From Candidatus Aeolococcus gillhamiae (lineage in GTDB: Bacteria > Chloroflexota > Dormibacteria > Aeolococcales > Aeolococcaceae), in the NCBI GenBank assembly GCA_003244045.1, contig QHBU01000174.1, positions 1 to 32,357 on the forward strand: a DNA stretch of 32,357 nucleotides, in the 5' to 3' direction. Under the pieces are notes generated by a model. That model made no database searches and was not told where the DNA came from. It saw nothing but the letters and a program-made list of their open reading frames with translations. Below are positions 7,849 to 15,806 of the stretch, piece by piece. How positions within the stretch are numbered: the first letter of the stretch is position 1; the number at the start of each line of letters is the position of its first letter. The translations under genes were made by a program, and so were the position numbers.

Positions 7849-8397
7849 TCAATCGACTTGTCGGCCTGGCGGACCTCCAGGAGGTGCCGGGTAGTCAAAG
7901 ACCTGCGTGGGGCCACCGAAGAAATCGATGGTCTCGGTCAGCCGGCCGCCGAGGCGTCGAGCCACCGCCACCGACGCATCGTTCCCCAGCCTCACCAGAG
8001 AGATCAGCCGGTCCGGCTTGAGCCGCTCCCAGGACACCTGGAGTGCCACCTTCCCCGCCTCAGTCGCGTAGCCCCGCCCCTGGTGGCGCCGCGCGATCGC
8101 CCAGCCGAGCTCCAGCGCCGGCCAGCCGTCGGGCCGCCATGGTCCGGCGCGGCCGATGAACTCCCCGGTCTCACGCAGCTCGATCGCCCAATGCGAGTAG
8201 CCGCGCATCACTCCATGACCGACGTACATGGCGAGCAGGCGCCAGCTGGTGAGGCGGTCCACCGGGACCGGCGGAACCAGGTAGCGGGTCACCTCCGGGT
8301 CGGCCATCATCTCTGCGAACGCGTCGAGGTCGGACTCGCGCCATTGACGCAGGACCAGCCGCTCCGTCTCCACCTCCGCCGGGATCAGCAGCGGCAA
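7849..8397 (-). CDS. GNAT-family N-acetyltransferase (RimJ/RimL type)
   Basis: Acetyl-CoA-dependent N-acyltransferase of about 182 residues. The opening VETERLVLRQWRESDLDAF is the standard first strand and helix of RimJ/RimL-type GNATs. RRHQGRGYATEA is the acetyl-CoA pyrophosphate loop (R/Q-x-x-G-x-G/A). LGNDASVAVARRLGG is the usual motif-B helix. The acceptor is unknown: a ribosomal protein, a peptide or a small amine are possible. The frame is open back into the dikinase gene, but residues there are not GNAT-like. TTG 8397, just after the dikinase stop, or GTG 8373 are the candidate starts; neither has a strong Shine-Dalgarno. Probably the second gene of a ppdK transcript. Confidence 0.82.
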   Translation of the reverse strand: MPLLIPAEVETERLVLRQWRESDLDAFAEMMADPEVTRYLVPPVPVDRLTSWRLLAMYVGHGVMRGYSHWAIELRETGEFIGRAGPWRPDGWPALELGWAIARRHQGRGYATEAGKVALQVSWERLKPDRLISLVRLGNDASVAVARRLGGRLTETIDFFGGPTQVFDYPAPPGGPPGRQVD

Positions 8398-8408
8398 CCC
8401 GGAGGTGC

Positions 8409-11195
8409 TCAGCGGTCGCGTTCCACAGATGCGAGGCGGGCGTGAGCCGCCGCCAGGCGGGCGACGGGCACGCGGTACGGGGAGCACGACACGTAGTCGA
8501 GCCCGAGCTCCTCACACAGTGCTATCGACTCGGGGTCGCCACCGTGCTCGCCGCAGATGCCGATCGTCATCCCCGGGCGCGTAGCCCGCCCCTCGCGCAC
8601 GGCGATGGCCATCAACCTGCCCACGCCGTTGCGGTCGATGGTCTCGAAGGGGTTGGCCGGAAGGATCTTCTCCTCCACGTACTTGAGCAGGAACTTCCCC
8701 TCGGCGTCATCGCGCGAGTAGCCGAAGGTGGTCTGGGTGAGGTCGTTGGTGCCGAAGGAGAAGAACTCCGCGTCCTCGGCGATCTCCCCCGCCACCAGCG
8801 CCGCGCGGGGCAGCTCGATCATGGTGCCGAACTTGTAGTGGACCTTCGTCCTCGACTCGTTCAGCACGGTGCCGACGGTCGCTTCGAGGTACTGGCGCGT
8901 GCGGCGCAGCTCCTCGAGCGTGCCGACCAGCGGGATCATGATCTCGGGGTGCACGTCGACGCGCTCTCTGCGCAGCTCGACGGATGCCTCGATGATGGCG
9001 CGCACCTGCATCTCGATGATCTCGGGGAACATCAGCCCGAGGCGACAGCCGCGCAGTCCCAGCATGGGGTTCTGCTCGTGCAGGCGCTGCACGGCGTCGA
9101 GCATCGTGGCCGCACGCGCGTACTTCTTTTCGGGCTGACCCGTGGCCTTAGCGGTGGACACCTCGACGAGGAGGTCCTCGAGGGAGGGCAGGAACTCGTG
9201 CAGCGGAGGGTCGATGAGCCGGATCACCACCGGCAGGCCCTTCATCGCCCGCAGGATCCCCTTGAAGTCCTCGCGTTGGAACGGCAGCAGCTTGGCCAGC
9301 TCAGCGCGCCTCTCCTTCTCGGTGTCGGCGAGGATCATCTTCTGCACGACGGGCAGGCGCGACTGCTCCATGAACATGTGCTCGGTGCGACACAGGCCGA
9401 TGCCCTGGGCGCCGAACTCGCGCGCCAGCACGGCGTCGTGCGGGTAATCGCCGTTGGCCCACACCTCCATGCGCCGAAACGCGTCCGCCCAGCGCAACAG
9501 CTGCTTCAGCTCCCCGGAGATCTCGGGGTCGATCATGGCCACCTGGCCGGCGATGACCCGGCCGGTGCTGCCATCGATGGTGAAGTACTCACCCTCCTTG
9601 ACGGTGGCGCCCCCGGCGCTGAACTGACGCTTGGCGAGGTCGACGCGCACCGACTCGGCGCCTGCGACGCACGGCTTGCCCATGCCACGCGCCACCACCG
9701 CGGCGTGCGATGTGCGCCCGCCTCTCGCGGTGAGCACTCCCTGCGCGGCGATCATGCCGTGCACGTCGTCCGGGTTGGTCTCGATGCGCACCAGGATGAC
9801 CTTCTCCCCCTTGGCAGCCTGCGATTCCGCACGGTCGGCGTCGAATACCGCTCGGCCGTACGCGGCGCCCGGCGAGGCGGCCAACCCGGTGGCCAGCACG
9901 GTCACCTTGGCCTTGGGGTCGAGGCGGGTGTGCAGCAGCTGGTCGACCTGGGTGGGCTCGACGCGCAGCACCGCCTCCTTCTTGGTGATGAGCCGCTCGC
10001 CCACCATGTCGACGGCGACCTTCACCGCCGCCTCGGCGGTGCGCTTGCCGCTGCGCGTCTGCAGCATGTACAGACGGCCGCGCTCGATGGTGAACTCCAT
10101 GTCCTGGACGTCGCGGTAGTGCTTCTCCAGGCGCTTGGCGATGCGTACGAACTGCGCGTACGCCTTGGGGAGATCCTTGGCCATGGCGCTGATCGGCTTG
10201 GGGGTGCGGATGCCCGCGACCACGTCCTCGCCCTGCGCATTGGTCAGGTACTCACCGTACAGCACGTGCTCGCCGGTCGACGGGTCGCGGGTGAAGGCGA
10301 CACCTGTGCCGGAGTCGTCGCCCATGTTGCCGAACACCATTGACTGGACGTTGACGGCGGTGCCCAGATCATGGGGAATCTTGTTGAAGTTGCGGTAATC
10401 GGTGGCCCTCTTGTTGTTCCACGAGGAGAAGACGGCGCCGATGGCGGCGCGCAGCTGCTCCATCGGATCCTCCGGGAACTCGATCTTGGCGTGGGTGCGC
10501 ACCAACTTCCGGTAGCGCTGGATCACCTCGTCGAGCGCTGCCGGCTTCAGGTCGGCGTCACTCTTCGCCTTCGCCTTGGTCTTGACCGCGTCGAGCTCAT
10601 GTTCGAACAGGTCGCCGTTGATGCCCAGCACGATCTTGCTGAACAGCTGCATGAAGCGGCGGAATGCGTCCTTGGCGAACCGCTCGTCCTTGGTCAGCGC
10701 GGCCAGCCCCTTGAGGGTCTGCGCGTTGAGGCCGAGGTTGAGGACGGTGTCCATCATCCCCGGCATCGAGAACTTGGCGCCGCTGCGCACGCTGACCAGC
10801 AGCGGGTTGGCTGGGTCGCCGAATTTCTTGCCCGTCTTGCGCTCCGTCTCCTTGAGCGCGCGCAGCACCTGCTCCCACATCCCGTGCGGGAACTTCTGCT
10901 TGTTCTCGTAGAAGGCGTTGCAGGCCTGCGTGGTGATGGTGAAACCCGGCGGTACCGGCAGCCCAGCGCGGGTCATTTCCGCGACGCCGGCACCTTTGCC
11001 ACCGAGCAGGTCGCGCATCGACGCGTCACCGTCCTCGAAGAGGTACACCCACCTCCGCGCCCGCCGTCGCGGGCTGCTGCCGTTGGAGGCGCCGCCGCGA
11101 GGCGTGGCTGCGCGAGTGGAACGCGTGGCGGATTTAGCCGGGCGGCCGGGCGTCGCCGCCCTGGTAGCGCGACCCGTGCGTGTCCCGGTGGGCAT
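8409..11195 (-). CDS. ppdK: Pyruvate, phosphate dikinase with a basic N-terminal extension
   Basis: Interconverts pyruvate + ATP + phosphate with phosphoenolpyruvate + AMP + pyrophosphate in central metabolism. It has the nucleotide-binding domain (LLGGKGAGVAEM, VSVRSGA, GNMGDDSGTGVAFTRDP) and the swivelling phosphohistidine domain (ARGGRTSHAAVVARG, with H497 as the phospho-carrier). The C-terminal PEP/pyruvate barrel carries GLCRTEHMF, FGTNDLTQTT and ICGEHGGDP with catalytic C881. The whole is 928 residues, about 50 longer than usual. The excess is an R/T/A-rich tail of 47 residues before the normal start RRWVYLFEDGD. The ATG at 11195 is preceded by a plausible GAGG Shine-Dalgarno, and no better internal start is visible. 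No PDRP regulatory-protein gene lies in the window. Confidence 0.96.
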   Translation of the reverse strand: MPTGTRTGRATRAATPGRPAKSATRSTRAATPRGGASNGSSPRRRARRWVYLFEDGDASMRDLLGGKGAGVAEMTRAGLPVPPGFTITTQACNAFYENKQKFPHGMWEQVLRALKETERKTGKKFGDPANPLLVSVRSGAKFSMPGMMDTVLNLGLNAQTLKGLAALTKDERFAKDAFRRFMQLFSKIVLGINGDLFEHELDAVKTKAKAKSDADLKPAALDEVIQRYRKLVRTHAKIEFPEDPMEQLRAAIGAVFSSWNNKRATDYRNFNKIPHDLGTAVNVQSMVFGNMGDDSGTGVAFTRDPSTGEHVLYGEYLTNAQGEDVVAGIRTPKPISAMAKDLPKAYAQFVRIAKRLEKHYRDVQDMEFTIERGRLYMLQTRSGKRTAEAAVKVAVDMVGERLITKKEAVLRVEPTQVDQLLHTRLDPKAKVTVLATGLAASPGAAYGRAVFDADRAESQAAKGEKVILVRIETNPDDVHGMIAAQGVLTARGGRTSHAAVVARGMGKPCVAGAESVRVDLAKRQFSAGGATVKEGEYFTIDGSTGRVIAGQVAMIDPEISGELKQLLRWADAFRRMEVWANGDYPHDAVLAREFGAQGIGLCRTEHMFMEQSRLPVVQKMILADTEKERRAELAKLLPFQREDFKGILRAMKGLPVVIRLIDPPLHEFLPSLEDLLVEVSTAKATGQPEKKYARAATMLDAVQRLHEQNPMLGLRGCRLGLMFPEIIEMQVRAIIEASVELRRERVDVHPEIMIPLVGTLEELRRTRQYLEATVGTVLNESRTKVHYKFGTMIELPRAALVAGEIAEDAEFFSFGTNDLTQTTFGYSRDDAEGKFLLKYVEEKILPANPFETIDRNGVGRLMAIAVREGRATRPGMTIGICGEHGGDPESIALCEELGLDYVSCSPYRVPVARLAAAHARLASVERDR

Positions 11196-11244
11196 GGGAG
11201 ACCTCTGTCGATGCGTCAGCTACTGGGGCCGGCCGAGCGTAGCA

Positions 11245-11257
11245 CCTCCCCGGGAGG
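11245..11257. repeat. Inverted repeat CCTCCC-C-GGGAGG
   Basis: A perfect 6-base inverted repeat with a one-base centre in the intergenic region between ppdK and the divergent small membrane gene. It may be an operator or simply a GC-rich palindrome. No cognate regulator is suggested by the sequence. Confidence 0.25.
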
Positions 11258-11334
11258 CGCCTAGGGTTCGCTGACGTTGGCAAGCCGGGCGACTCGTCGG
11301 CCGCAGCAACGGCCTGGTCCTCGAACAGGCGCAG

Positions 11335-11360
11335 GTGTAACGCCTGGTACCGCGGGGTAT
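11335..11360 (+). promoter_or_regulatory. Sigma-B/sigma-F-like promoter GTGTAA-N14-GGGTAT
   Basis: GTGTAA at 11335-11340 and GGGTAT at 11355-11360 are separated by 14 bases. This matches the general-stress sigma consensus of Gram-positive bacteria (GTTTAA, 12-16 bases, GGGTAT) at all but one position. The predicted transcription start is near 11367, which gives a leader of about 45 bases to the ATG at 11413. Recognition by such a sigma factor is inferred from consensus only. Confidence 0.5.
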
Positions 11361-11370
11361 GCCCTAGGTG

Positions 11371-11387
11371 GGCCGCTTGAAACGGCC
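11371..11387 (+). other. Hairpin in the leader of the small membrane gene
   Basis: GGCCG and CGGCC form a five-base stem around a seven-base loop (CTTGAAA). It sits just downstream of the predicted stress-promoter start site and ends 25 bases before the start codon. It could stabilise the leader or act as an operator; it is short enough to be chance. Confidence 0.25.
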
Positions 11388-11412
11388 ATCCTGAACCAAA
11401 GGAGTAACTCCA

Positions 11413-11691
11413 ATGCCTGTGTTCCTTCGCTGGCTGCTCGTGGATTTCATCGTGATGCGGATCCTGCGTCACCGCCGGGTTCGTCCCTACGTCGACCGCT
11501 ACTACCCCATGGCTACCCAGCGGATCGGCCGCTTCGGTCGCCGCGTCTACCCGTCCATCGCCGGCGGCTATCGGTACGCGCAACGGCGACGGCGCCTGGG
11601 CTGCTGCTCCGGCTGCTTTCTCATGGTCGTTTTTGCCGCACTGGGCGTGGCCGCGCTACTGGCGCTGCTGCACTGGACCGTGTCGTTGTAA
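11413..11691 (+). CDS. Small membrane protein, putative stress-regulated
   Basis: 92 residues. The N-terminus is hydrophobic and amphipathic (FLRWLLVDFIVMRIL), the centre is very basic and aromatic (repeated R and Y residues) and a double-cysteine segment (GCCSGC) precedes one clear C-terminal transmembrane helix (FLMVVFAALGVAALLALLHW). A strong Shine-Dalgarno (AAAGGAG, eight bases before ATG 11413) fixes the start. No family is recognised. The stress-type promoter upstream suggests induction under stress or in stationary phase. It is divergent from ppdK. Confidence 0.7.
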   Translation: MPVFLRWLLVDFIVMRILRHRRVRPYVDRYYPMATQRIGRFGRRVYPSIAGGYRYAQRRRRLGCCSGCFLMVVFAALGVAALLALLHWTVSL

Positions 11692-11701
11692 CCGACAGCC
11701 T

Positions 11702-11715
11702 CGGCCTGACGGCCG
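11702..11715. terminator. Weak hairpin CGGCC-TGAC-GGCCG after the small membrane gene
   Basis: A five-base stem with a four-base loop lies 11 bases after the stop of the small membrane gene. There is no T-tract, so it would be a poor intrinsic terminator. Listed as a possible RNA end only. Confidence 0.25.
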
Positions 11716-11728
11716 CCTGCGCCTTTGT

Positions 11729-11743
11729 GCCGCTACTTGCGGC
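11729..11743. promoter_or_regulatory. Inverted repeat GCCGC-TACTT-GCGGC upstream of the DeoR gene
   Basis: Perfect five-base arms around a five-base centre, 30 bases before the DeoR-family start codon. It is well placed for an autoregulatory operator of the DeoR-MFS pair. Short arms and GC-rich composition make chance possible. Confidence 0.3.
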
Positions 11744-11772
11744 TTACTGCGTGTTTCTGCTTGAATGGGCGG

Positions 11773-12528
11773 ATGTTGACCGTTGAACGCCGGCAGGTGC
11801 TCCTCGAACAGCTCGCCCGCGACGGCAAGTTGGTGGCGACAGAGCTCGCCGCGGCGTTCGCCGTGTCGCCAGACACGGTGCGGCGCGACCTGCAGGAGCT
11901 CGCCGATGCGGGGCTGCTGCGCCGCGTCCACGGCGGCGCGCTTCCGCCGGCAGTCGGCGCACGTCCGTACAGCACGCGCGAGGAGCAGGCGCCCGCGGCC
12001 AAGGCCGCGATCGCGCAAGCGACAACCAGGCTCCTTCGCTCTGGACAGCTGATCATCCTCGACGCGGGGACCACGACTCTCGAGGTGGCGCGGCATCTAC
12101 CCGCGGAGCTGCGCGCCACCATCATCACCAACAGCCCGCCCATCGCGACAGCCCTTGCCGAGCACCCGGGTGTCGACGTCACCGTGCTGGGCGGGCGGCT
12201 CGAGAAGGCTGCGCGGGCCACTGTGGGCGCGGCCACTCTCGAAGCACTGCACGCGATTCGTGCCGACGTCCTCGTGCTCGGCGTCTGCAGCCTGCATCCG
12301 GAGATCGGGATCACGGTGGGCGACCTGGAGGAGTCCTACGTCAAGCGCGCGATGATCGCCAACGCCACAGAGGTGGTGGCCGTCTCGTCGGGTGAGAAGC
12401 TCGGCTCGGCCAGCCAGTTCGTGGTGGGCCCGCTCGAGGAGCTGACGCACCTCGTGACCGACCGCTCGCGCTCTGCGGCGGAGCTTGATCGATACCGGTC
12501 GCACGGTGTCGAGGTGGTCATCGCCTGA
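11773..12528 (+). CDS. DeoR-family transcriptional regulator
   Basis: A 251-residue sugar-metabolism-type regulator. The N-terminal winged HTH (ERRQVLLEQLARDGKLVATELAAAFAVSPDTVRRDL, about residues 4-40) has the family signature DTVRRDLQELADAGLLRRVHGGA. The C-terminal DeoRC sensor domain shows ILDAGTTTLEVARHL, ITNSPPIATAL and VLGGRL, the sugar-phosphate-isomerase-like effector pocket. The ATG at 11773 starts right before the HTH; a GTG at 11725 would add 16 unconvincing residues. Its TGA shares one base with the ATG of the MFS transporter (TGATG), so the pair is an operon and the regulator probably controls that transporter. The effector is likely a phosphorylated sugar (family knowledge); which one is unknown. 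Confidence 0.9.
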   Translation: MLTVERRQVLLEQLARDGKLVATELAAAFAVSPDTVRRDLQELADAGLLRRVHGGALPPAVGARPYSTREEQAPAAKAAIAQATTRLLRSGQLIILDAGTTTLEVARHLPAELRATIITNSPPIATALAEHPGVDVTVLGGRLEKAARATVGAATLEALHAIRADVLVLGVCSLHPEIGITVGDLEESYVKRAMIANATEVVAVSSGEKLGSASQFVVGPLEELTHLVTDRSRSAAELDRYRSHGVEVVIA

Positions 12529-13712
12529 TGCGCTCGACCCGCATCGTCATCACCCTCTTCTTCTTCGCTGACGGTCTGCTCCTGGGATCGTGGGCCTCGC
12601 GTATCCCCGCCGTTCAGGCGCGCGCGGGCCTCACCAATACTTCGCTCGGACTGGCTCTGTTCGCCTCGTCGCTGGGCGCGCTGCTCGCGATGCCGATCGC
12701 TGGCCGGCTATGCGAACGCATCGGGAGCAACCGCGTCTCCGTCGCGGCGCTTGTGCTCGCGGGCGGTGGCCTCGTCGCCGCCTCGTCTGCGTCTGGTTTC
12801 GTCGGCGTTGCCCTTGGCCTGCTCGCTTTCGGGGGTGGTTTCGGGTCCATCAATGTGGCGGCGAACACGCAGGGCATCGCGCTCGAGGGGCTGTACGGTC
12901 GCACCATCCTGTCCACGTTCCACGCGGCCTTCAGCATCGGGGCCATGGCAGGTGCGGCCGGCGGAGCGCTCGCGGCTCGGATGAACATCTCGCCGGCGGC
13001 TCACATCGGTGTCCTGGCGCTGGTCGTCGCAGGATGGGCTGTGCTACTGGGTCCGACTCTGCTGCCGACAGAGCGAGCCGTCGCCACGCCGCCACGAGCG
13101 TTGCTGCGCCCGCCTCGCGCTCTGCTCGTCCTTGGCGCCGCCGCGTTCTGCACCCTGCTGGCCGAGGGCTCCGCAGCGGACTGGAGCGCGACGTACCTGA
13201 CCCAGTCCCTGGCCGCCGCGGCCGCCATTGCAGGCTTTGGCTACGCGACCTTCTCGCTGGCGATGGCATCGAGCCGCATCCTTGGCGATCGTCTCGCTCG
13301 CCGCCTCGGTCCGGTGACGCTCGCGCGTGCTGGAGCAGCGCTTGCGGCGTGCGGGCTGAGCGTCGCGCTCGTGGCGGGATGGACGCCGCTCGCCCTGGCG
13401 GGTTTCGGCGCGATGGGAGCCGGTCTCGGCGTCGTCGTGCCCGTGCTCTTCCGCGCTGCAGGGTCCGCGCCCGGCATCTCGACGAGCGTCGGCGTCGCTG
13501 CTGTCTCCTCGGTGGGCTGGTTGGGTTTCCTGGCTGGACCACCGGCGATCGGGCTGCTGGCGGGCGTCGTCGGGCTGCGGGCGGCCCTGGGGATCGTGGT
13601 CCTTGCCATCGTCAGCCTCGTGTTCCTGGTATCAGCTGCCGCGCCCCGTCCGGCGCAGACGCTCAGCGGCCAACAACAGGAACCAACCGTCCGCGAGAAG
13701 GTGTGGGCGTGA
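12528..13712 (+). CDS. MFS transporter, YbjJ-like, 12 membrane helices
   Basis: 394 residues with about 12 hydrophobic helices. The opening FFFADGLLLGSWASRIPAVQARAGLTNTSLGLALF, GRLCERIGSNRV in loop 2-3 and FGSINVAANTQGIALEGLYGRTILSTFHAAFSIGAMAG resemble the E. coli YbjJ subgroup of the major facilitators. The substrate of this group is not established. Start ATG 12528 overlaps the stop of the DeoR regulator by one base, so translation is coupled. Its stop is one base away from the stop of the convergent DUF1697 gene. The motifs quoted here are read from sequence; the subgroup assignment is by resemblance. Confidence 0.85.
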   Translation: MRSTRIVITLFFFADGLLLGSWASRIPAVQARAGLTNTSLGLALFASSLGALLAMPIAGRLCERIGSNRVSVAALVLAGGGLVAASSASGFVGVALGLLAFGGGFGSINVAANTQGIALEGLYGRTILSTFHAAFSIGAMAGAAGGALAARMNISPAAHIGVLALVVAGWAVLLGPTLLPTERAVATPPRALLRPPRALLVLGAAAFCTLLAEGSAADWSATYLTQSLAAAAAIAGFGYATFSLAMASSRILGDRLARRLGPVTLARAGAALAACGLSVALVAGWTPLALAGFGAMGAGLGVVVPVLFRAAGSAPGISTSVGVAAVSSVGWLGFLAGPPAIGLLAGVVGLRAALGIVVLAIVSLVFLVSAAAPRPAQTLSGQQQEPTVREKVWA

Positions 13713-13713
13713 A

Positions 13714-14262
13714 TCACGCTCCCTTGACGTCGTCCATGAGTGCATGCACTCTGCGCACCGTGTTCGCGTTGCGAATGGTCATGTTCTTGTAGATCGCGGT
13801 GCCGACGATCCTGGTCATCCGACTCCTGGTCACCTGGCTTCGGTCGATGCGCCAGAGAACGGCGCCCGGTGTGTAGCGGACCGTTTCAACGCTGGGGTTA
13901 CTGGGCAGCGCCGAGAGGATGCTCGGGGCGTCAATCTCCCGCGACAGGAACATGACATTGCACTGTGCCCGCTGGTCGTGTTGCCATGTCTTCGGCAACG
14001 CCTTGAGCAGCGCCACCATGTCATCCCTGGTGCGCAACACGACCTTGACGGGGAAGCCGAAGTCTTCACCGATGCCGTCCTCGATGCGCTTGGCTAGAGG
14101 CGCTGGACTGACCGCGCGGGTCGTGAAGATGACGTTGCCCGAGTTGATGTAGGTGCGGACGTCGCCGAAGCCGAGCCGTTCGAACATCTTCTTGAGTGCA
14201 GCCATCGAGATCATGCCCTTGCCGCCGACATTGATGCCCCGAAGCCACGCGACGTACACCAT
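13714..14262 (-). CDS. DUF1697 family protein
   Basis: 182 residues starting YVAWLRGINVGGKGMISMAALK and containing FGDVRTYINSGNVIF, the defining N-terminal pattern of DUF1697. The family has no established biochemical function. ATG 14262 follows the methyltransferase stop (14264) with a single base between (TGACATG), so it is the second gene of a two-gene operon. Convergent with the MFS gene, with one base between stops. Confidence 0.92.
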   Translation of the reverse strand: MVYVAWLRGINVGGKGMISMAALKKMFERLGFGDVRTYINSGNVIFTTRAVSPAPLAKRIEDGIGEDFGFPVKVVLRTRDDMVALLKALPKTWQHDQRAQCNVMFLSREIDAPSILSALPSNPSVETVRYTPGAVLWRIDRSQVTRSRMTRIVGTAIYKNMTIRNANTVRRVHALMDDVKGA

Positions 14263-14263
14263 G

Positions 14264-15004
14264 TCAGGATTTCTCGTACACCGATACGTGCGAGCGACTG
14301 AGGCTCGTGAAGGGCTCCTGCTTCCATCCTCCCCACCGCCCCCGCAACGTCAGACCAGCAAGCCGGGCCATGAGGTCGAGTTCTGCCGGCCACGCGTAGC
14401 GGCCTTCCACTGGGTACGACTGCATTCCGCCATCGCCGATCACAAAGTGGTGAGACGTCAAGCGCTGGGTGACAACGTCGTACACGTCGAACGACATCGC
14501 ACGCGCGTCCACCGCGATGACGGCGATGTTCTGGCCCGGTGGGATCGCCTGCAGGTCAGGCACAGTTAGCTCCACGACGAAGCTGCCTCCGATCTCGAGG
14601 TGCGCCGCGGCATTCTGGAAACACGCAACCTGCTCGTCCTGGGTGATCAGGTTGAAAATCGTGTTGAAGACAAGGTAGACCAGCGAGAACCGCCCATCAA
14701 CTCGCGTCGACGCGAAGTCGCCGAGGGTGACGTCGATGGCTTCAGCTCCCGACTTGCCGCGCAACCGGGCCACCATCGCCTCCGACGCGTCGATCCCGTG
14801 CACCCGCACTCCTCGCGCTGCAAGCGGCAGAGCAATCCGACCGGTGCCGATCCCCATCTCCAATGCGGCGCCCTGGCCAGCCAAGTCGGCGAGCATCGCC
14901 ACCGCCGGTCCAACCACAGCCTCATCAAACATGTCTGCCAGCTGGTCGTCATAGACCGCAGCCTCTCGCTCTCCGAAGAACCGCGCGCCGTAGTGCTCCT
15001 GCAT
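14264..15004 (-). CDS. SAM-dependent methyltransferase (class I)
   Basis: About 246 residues. The Rossmann-type motif I is LEMGIGTGRIALPLAARG, followed by the acidic motif II in VHGIDASEAMVARLR and motif IV-like FSLVYLVFNTIF. The lead-in YGARFFGEREAAVYDDQLADMF is common in the Methyltransf_25/11 group. The substrate is unknown; small-molecule methylation is most common in this group. Start ATG 15004 is used; GTG 15043 would add 13 polar residues. Operon with DUF1697, which begins one base after its stop. Confidence 0.87.
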   Translation of the reverse strand: MQEHYGARFFGEREAAVYDDQLADMFDEAVVGPAVAMLADLAGQGAALEMGIGTGRIALPLAARGVRVHGIDASEAMVARLRGKSGAEAIDVTLGDFASTRVDGRFSLVYLVFNTIFNLITQDEQVACFQNAAAHLEIGGSFVVELTVPDLQAIPPGQNIAVIAVDARAMSFDVYDVVTQRLTSHHFVIGDGGMQSYPVEGRYAWPAELDLMARLAGLTLRGRWGGWKQEPFTSLSRSHVSVYEKS

Positions 15005-15174
15005 CAGCGCATTCTCAGAGTTCTGCGACTTTCTTGGCAGCACCCGCGGTGCGAACGCGTCCAGCTGGGATCGAACCGCAACGCGCCGCCCTGCCAGAGC
15101 GCCTTTCAGCTGCCAACCAGCCTCACTAGGGCAGACCTGGGACGGCGCGGCAGGCTAGGCGGATTTTCGCCAAT

Positions 15175-15438
15175 CTACCTAGAAGCTCGGCGCCTCCGGC
15201 GGGCTAATGAGACTAATGCCGCCCCGCCGGCCAGCGTGATGACCAGGCAGTTACCCCCGGCCAGCCCGCCGCAGCCTTCAGAGATCCCCCGCCCCCATGC
15301 GGACGCTCGGGCCCGCATCCTGTTGGCGCGGACGCGAAGCAGGACGTCGGCATCGCCGTCAGACAACTCCCTCGGCGGGGTACGGCGATCCGGTCGCTGG
15401 GCGGTCTTGCCTCGGACGCGGTTGGAGAGGCGTGCCAC
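15175..15438 (-). CDS. Possible 87-residue protein with C-terminal anchor
   Basis: Starts at GTG 15438. The N-terminal 50 residues are very basic, then GLAGGNCLVITLAGGAALVSL forms one hydrophobic segment followed by ARRRRRASR. The ending resembles the C-terminal anchors of the two large secreted proteins here, so it may be the remnant of such a protein. No signal peptide and no ribosome-binding site are visible. Weakly supported. Confidence 0.3.
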   Translation of the reverse strand: MARLSNRVRGKTAQRPDRRTPPRELSDGDADVLLRVRANRMRARASAWGRGISEGCGGLAGGNCLVITLAGGAALVSLARRRRRASR

Positions 15439-15530
15439 GTATCAAGTGTCCACCGTCGGTGCGTCTGAACGACGGATCTGGTGGGCGAGGTGCAGCTCTG
15501 TGGTCCACGCGAGGGTGGCCGGCCTGGTAC

Positions 15531-15725
15531 TCAGCGACGACTCCTTCCGCTCGGGGCCGGAACCGTGGCCCGATGGCCGGTCGGTAGTCGTCGGCGAGGG
15601 CGATGGTTACCGGCGCGACTGAGGGCGCAGGGTGACACACGCGTTGGGGTGGACCTCGCCGCTTGAGAGCAGGCGGTCAGCGCAAGCACACCGCCCAAGG
15701 TGATCCAGCGAGTCGCGCGGGGCAT
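15531..15725 (-). pseudogene. Lipoprotein N-terminus, probably a fragment
   Basis: ATG 15725 opens a frame that begins MPRATRWITLGGVLALTAC, a textbook lipoprotein signal with a lipobox (LTAC) at residue 19. After about 35 residues the frame becomes R/P-rich and stops at 15531 (64 residues in all). The other two minus frames continue open past that point, one of them with a proline/threonine-rich linker-like stretch. A shifted lipoprotein gene is therefore plausible, but nothing downstream is recognisable. Confidence 0.35.
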
Positions 15726-15806
15726 GTCGTCATCATGTCGCCGGTCATCTCCGGGTCCATGCCAGACCCACGAACAGCGCTCTAAGCGGCCGATGCGACC
15801 GGCCTC

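Noticed and set aside
8442-10343. 633-codon plus-strand open frame opposite the dikinase gene
   Set aside because: It is antisense to the catalytic core of ppdK; the residue mix (H, L, V, R rich, no domains) is what GC-rich codon bias produces.
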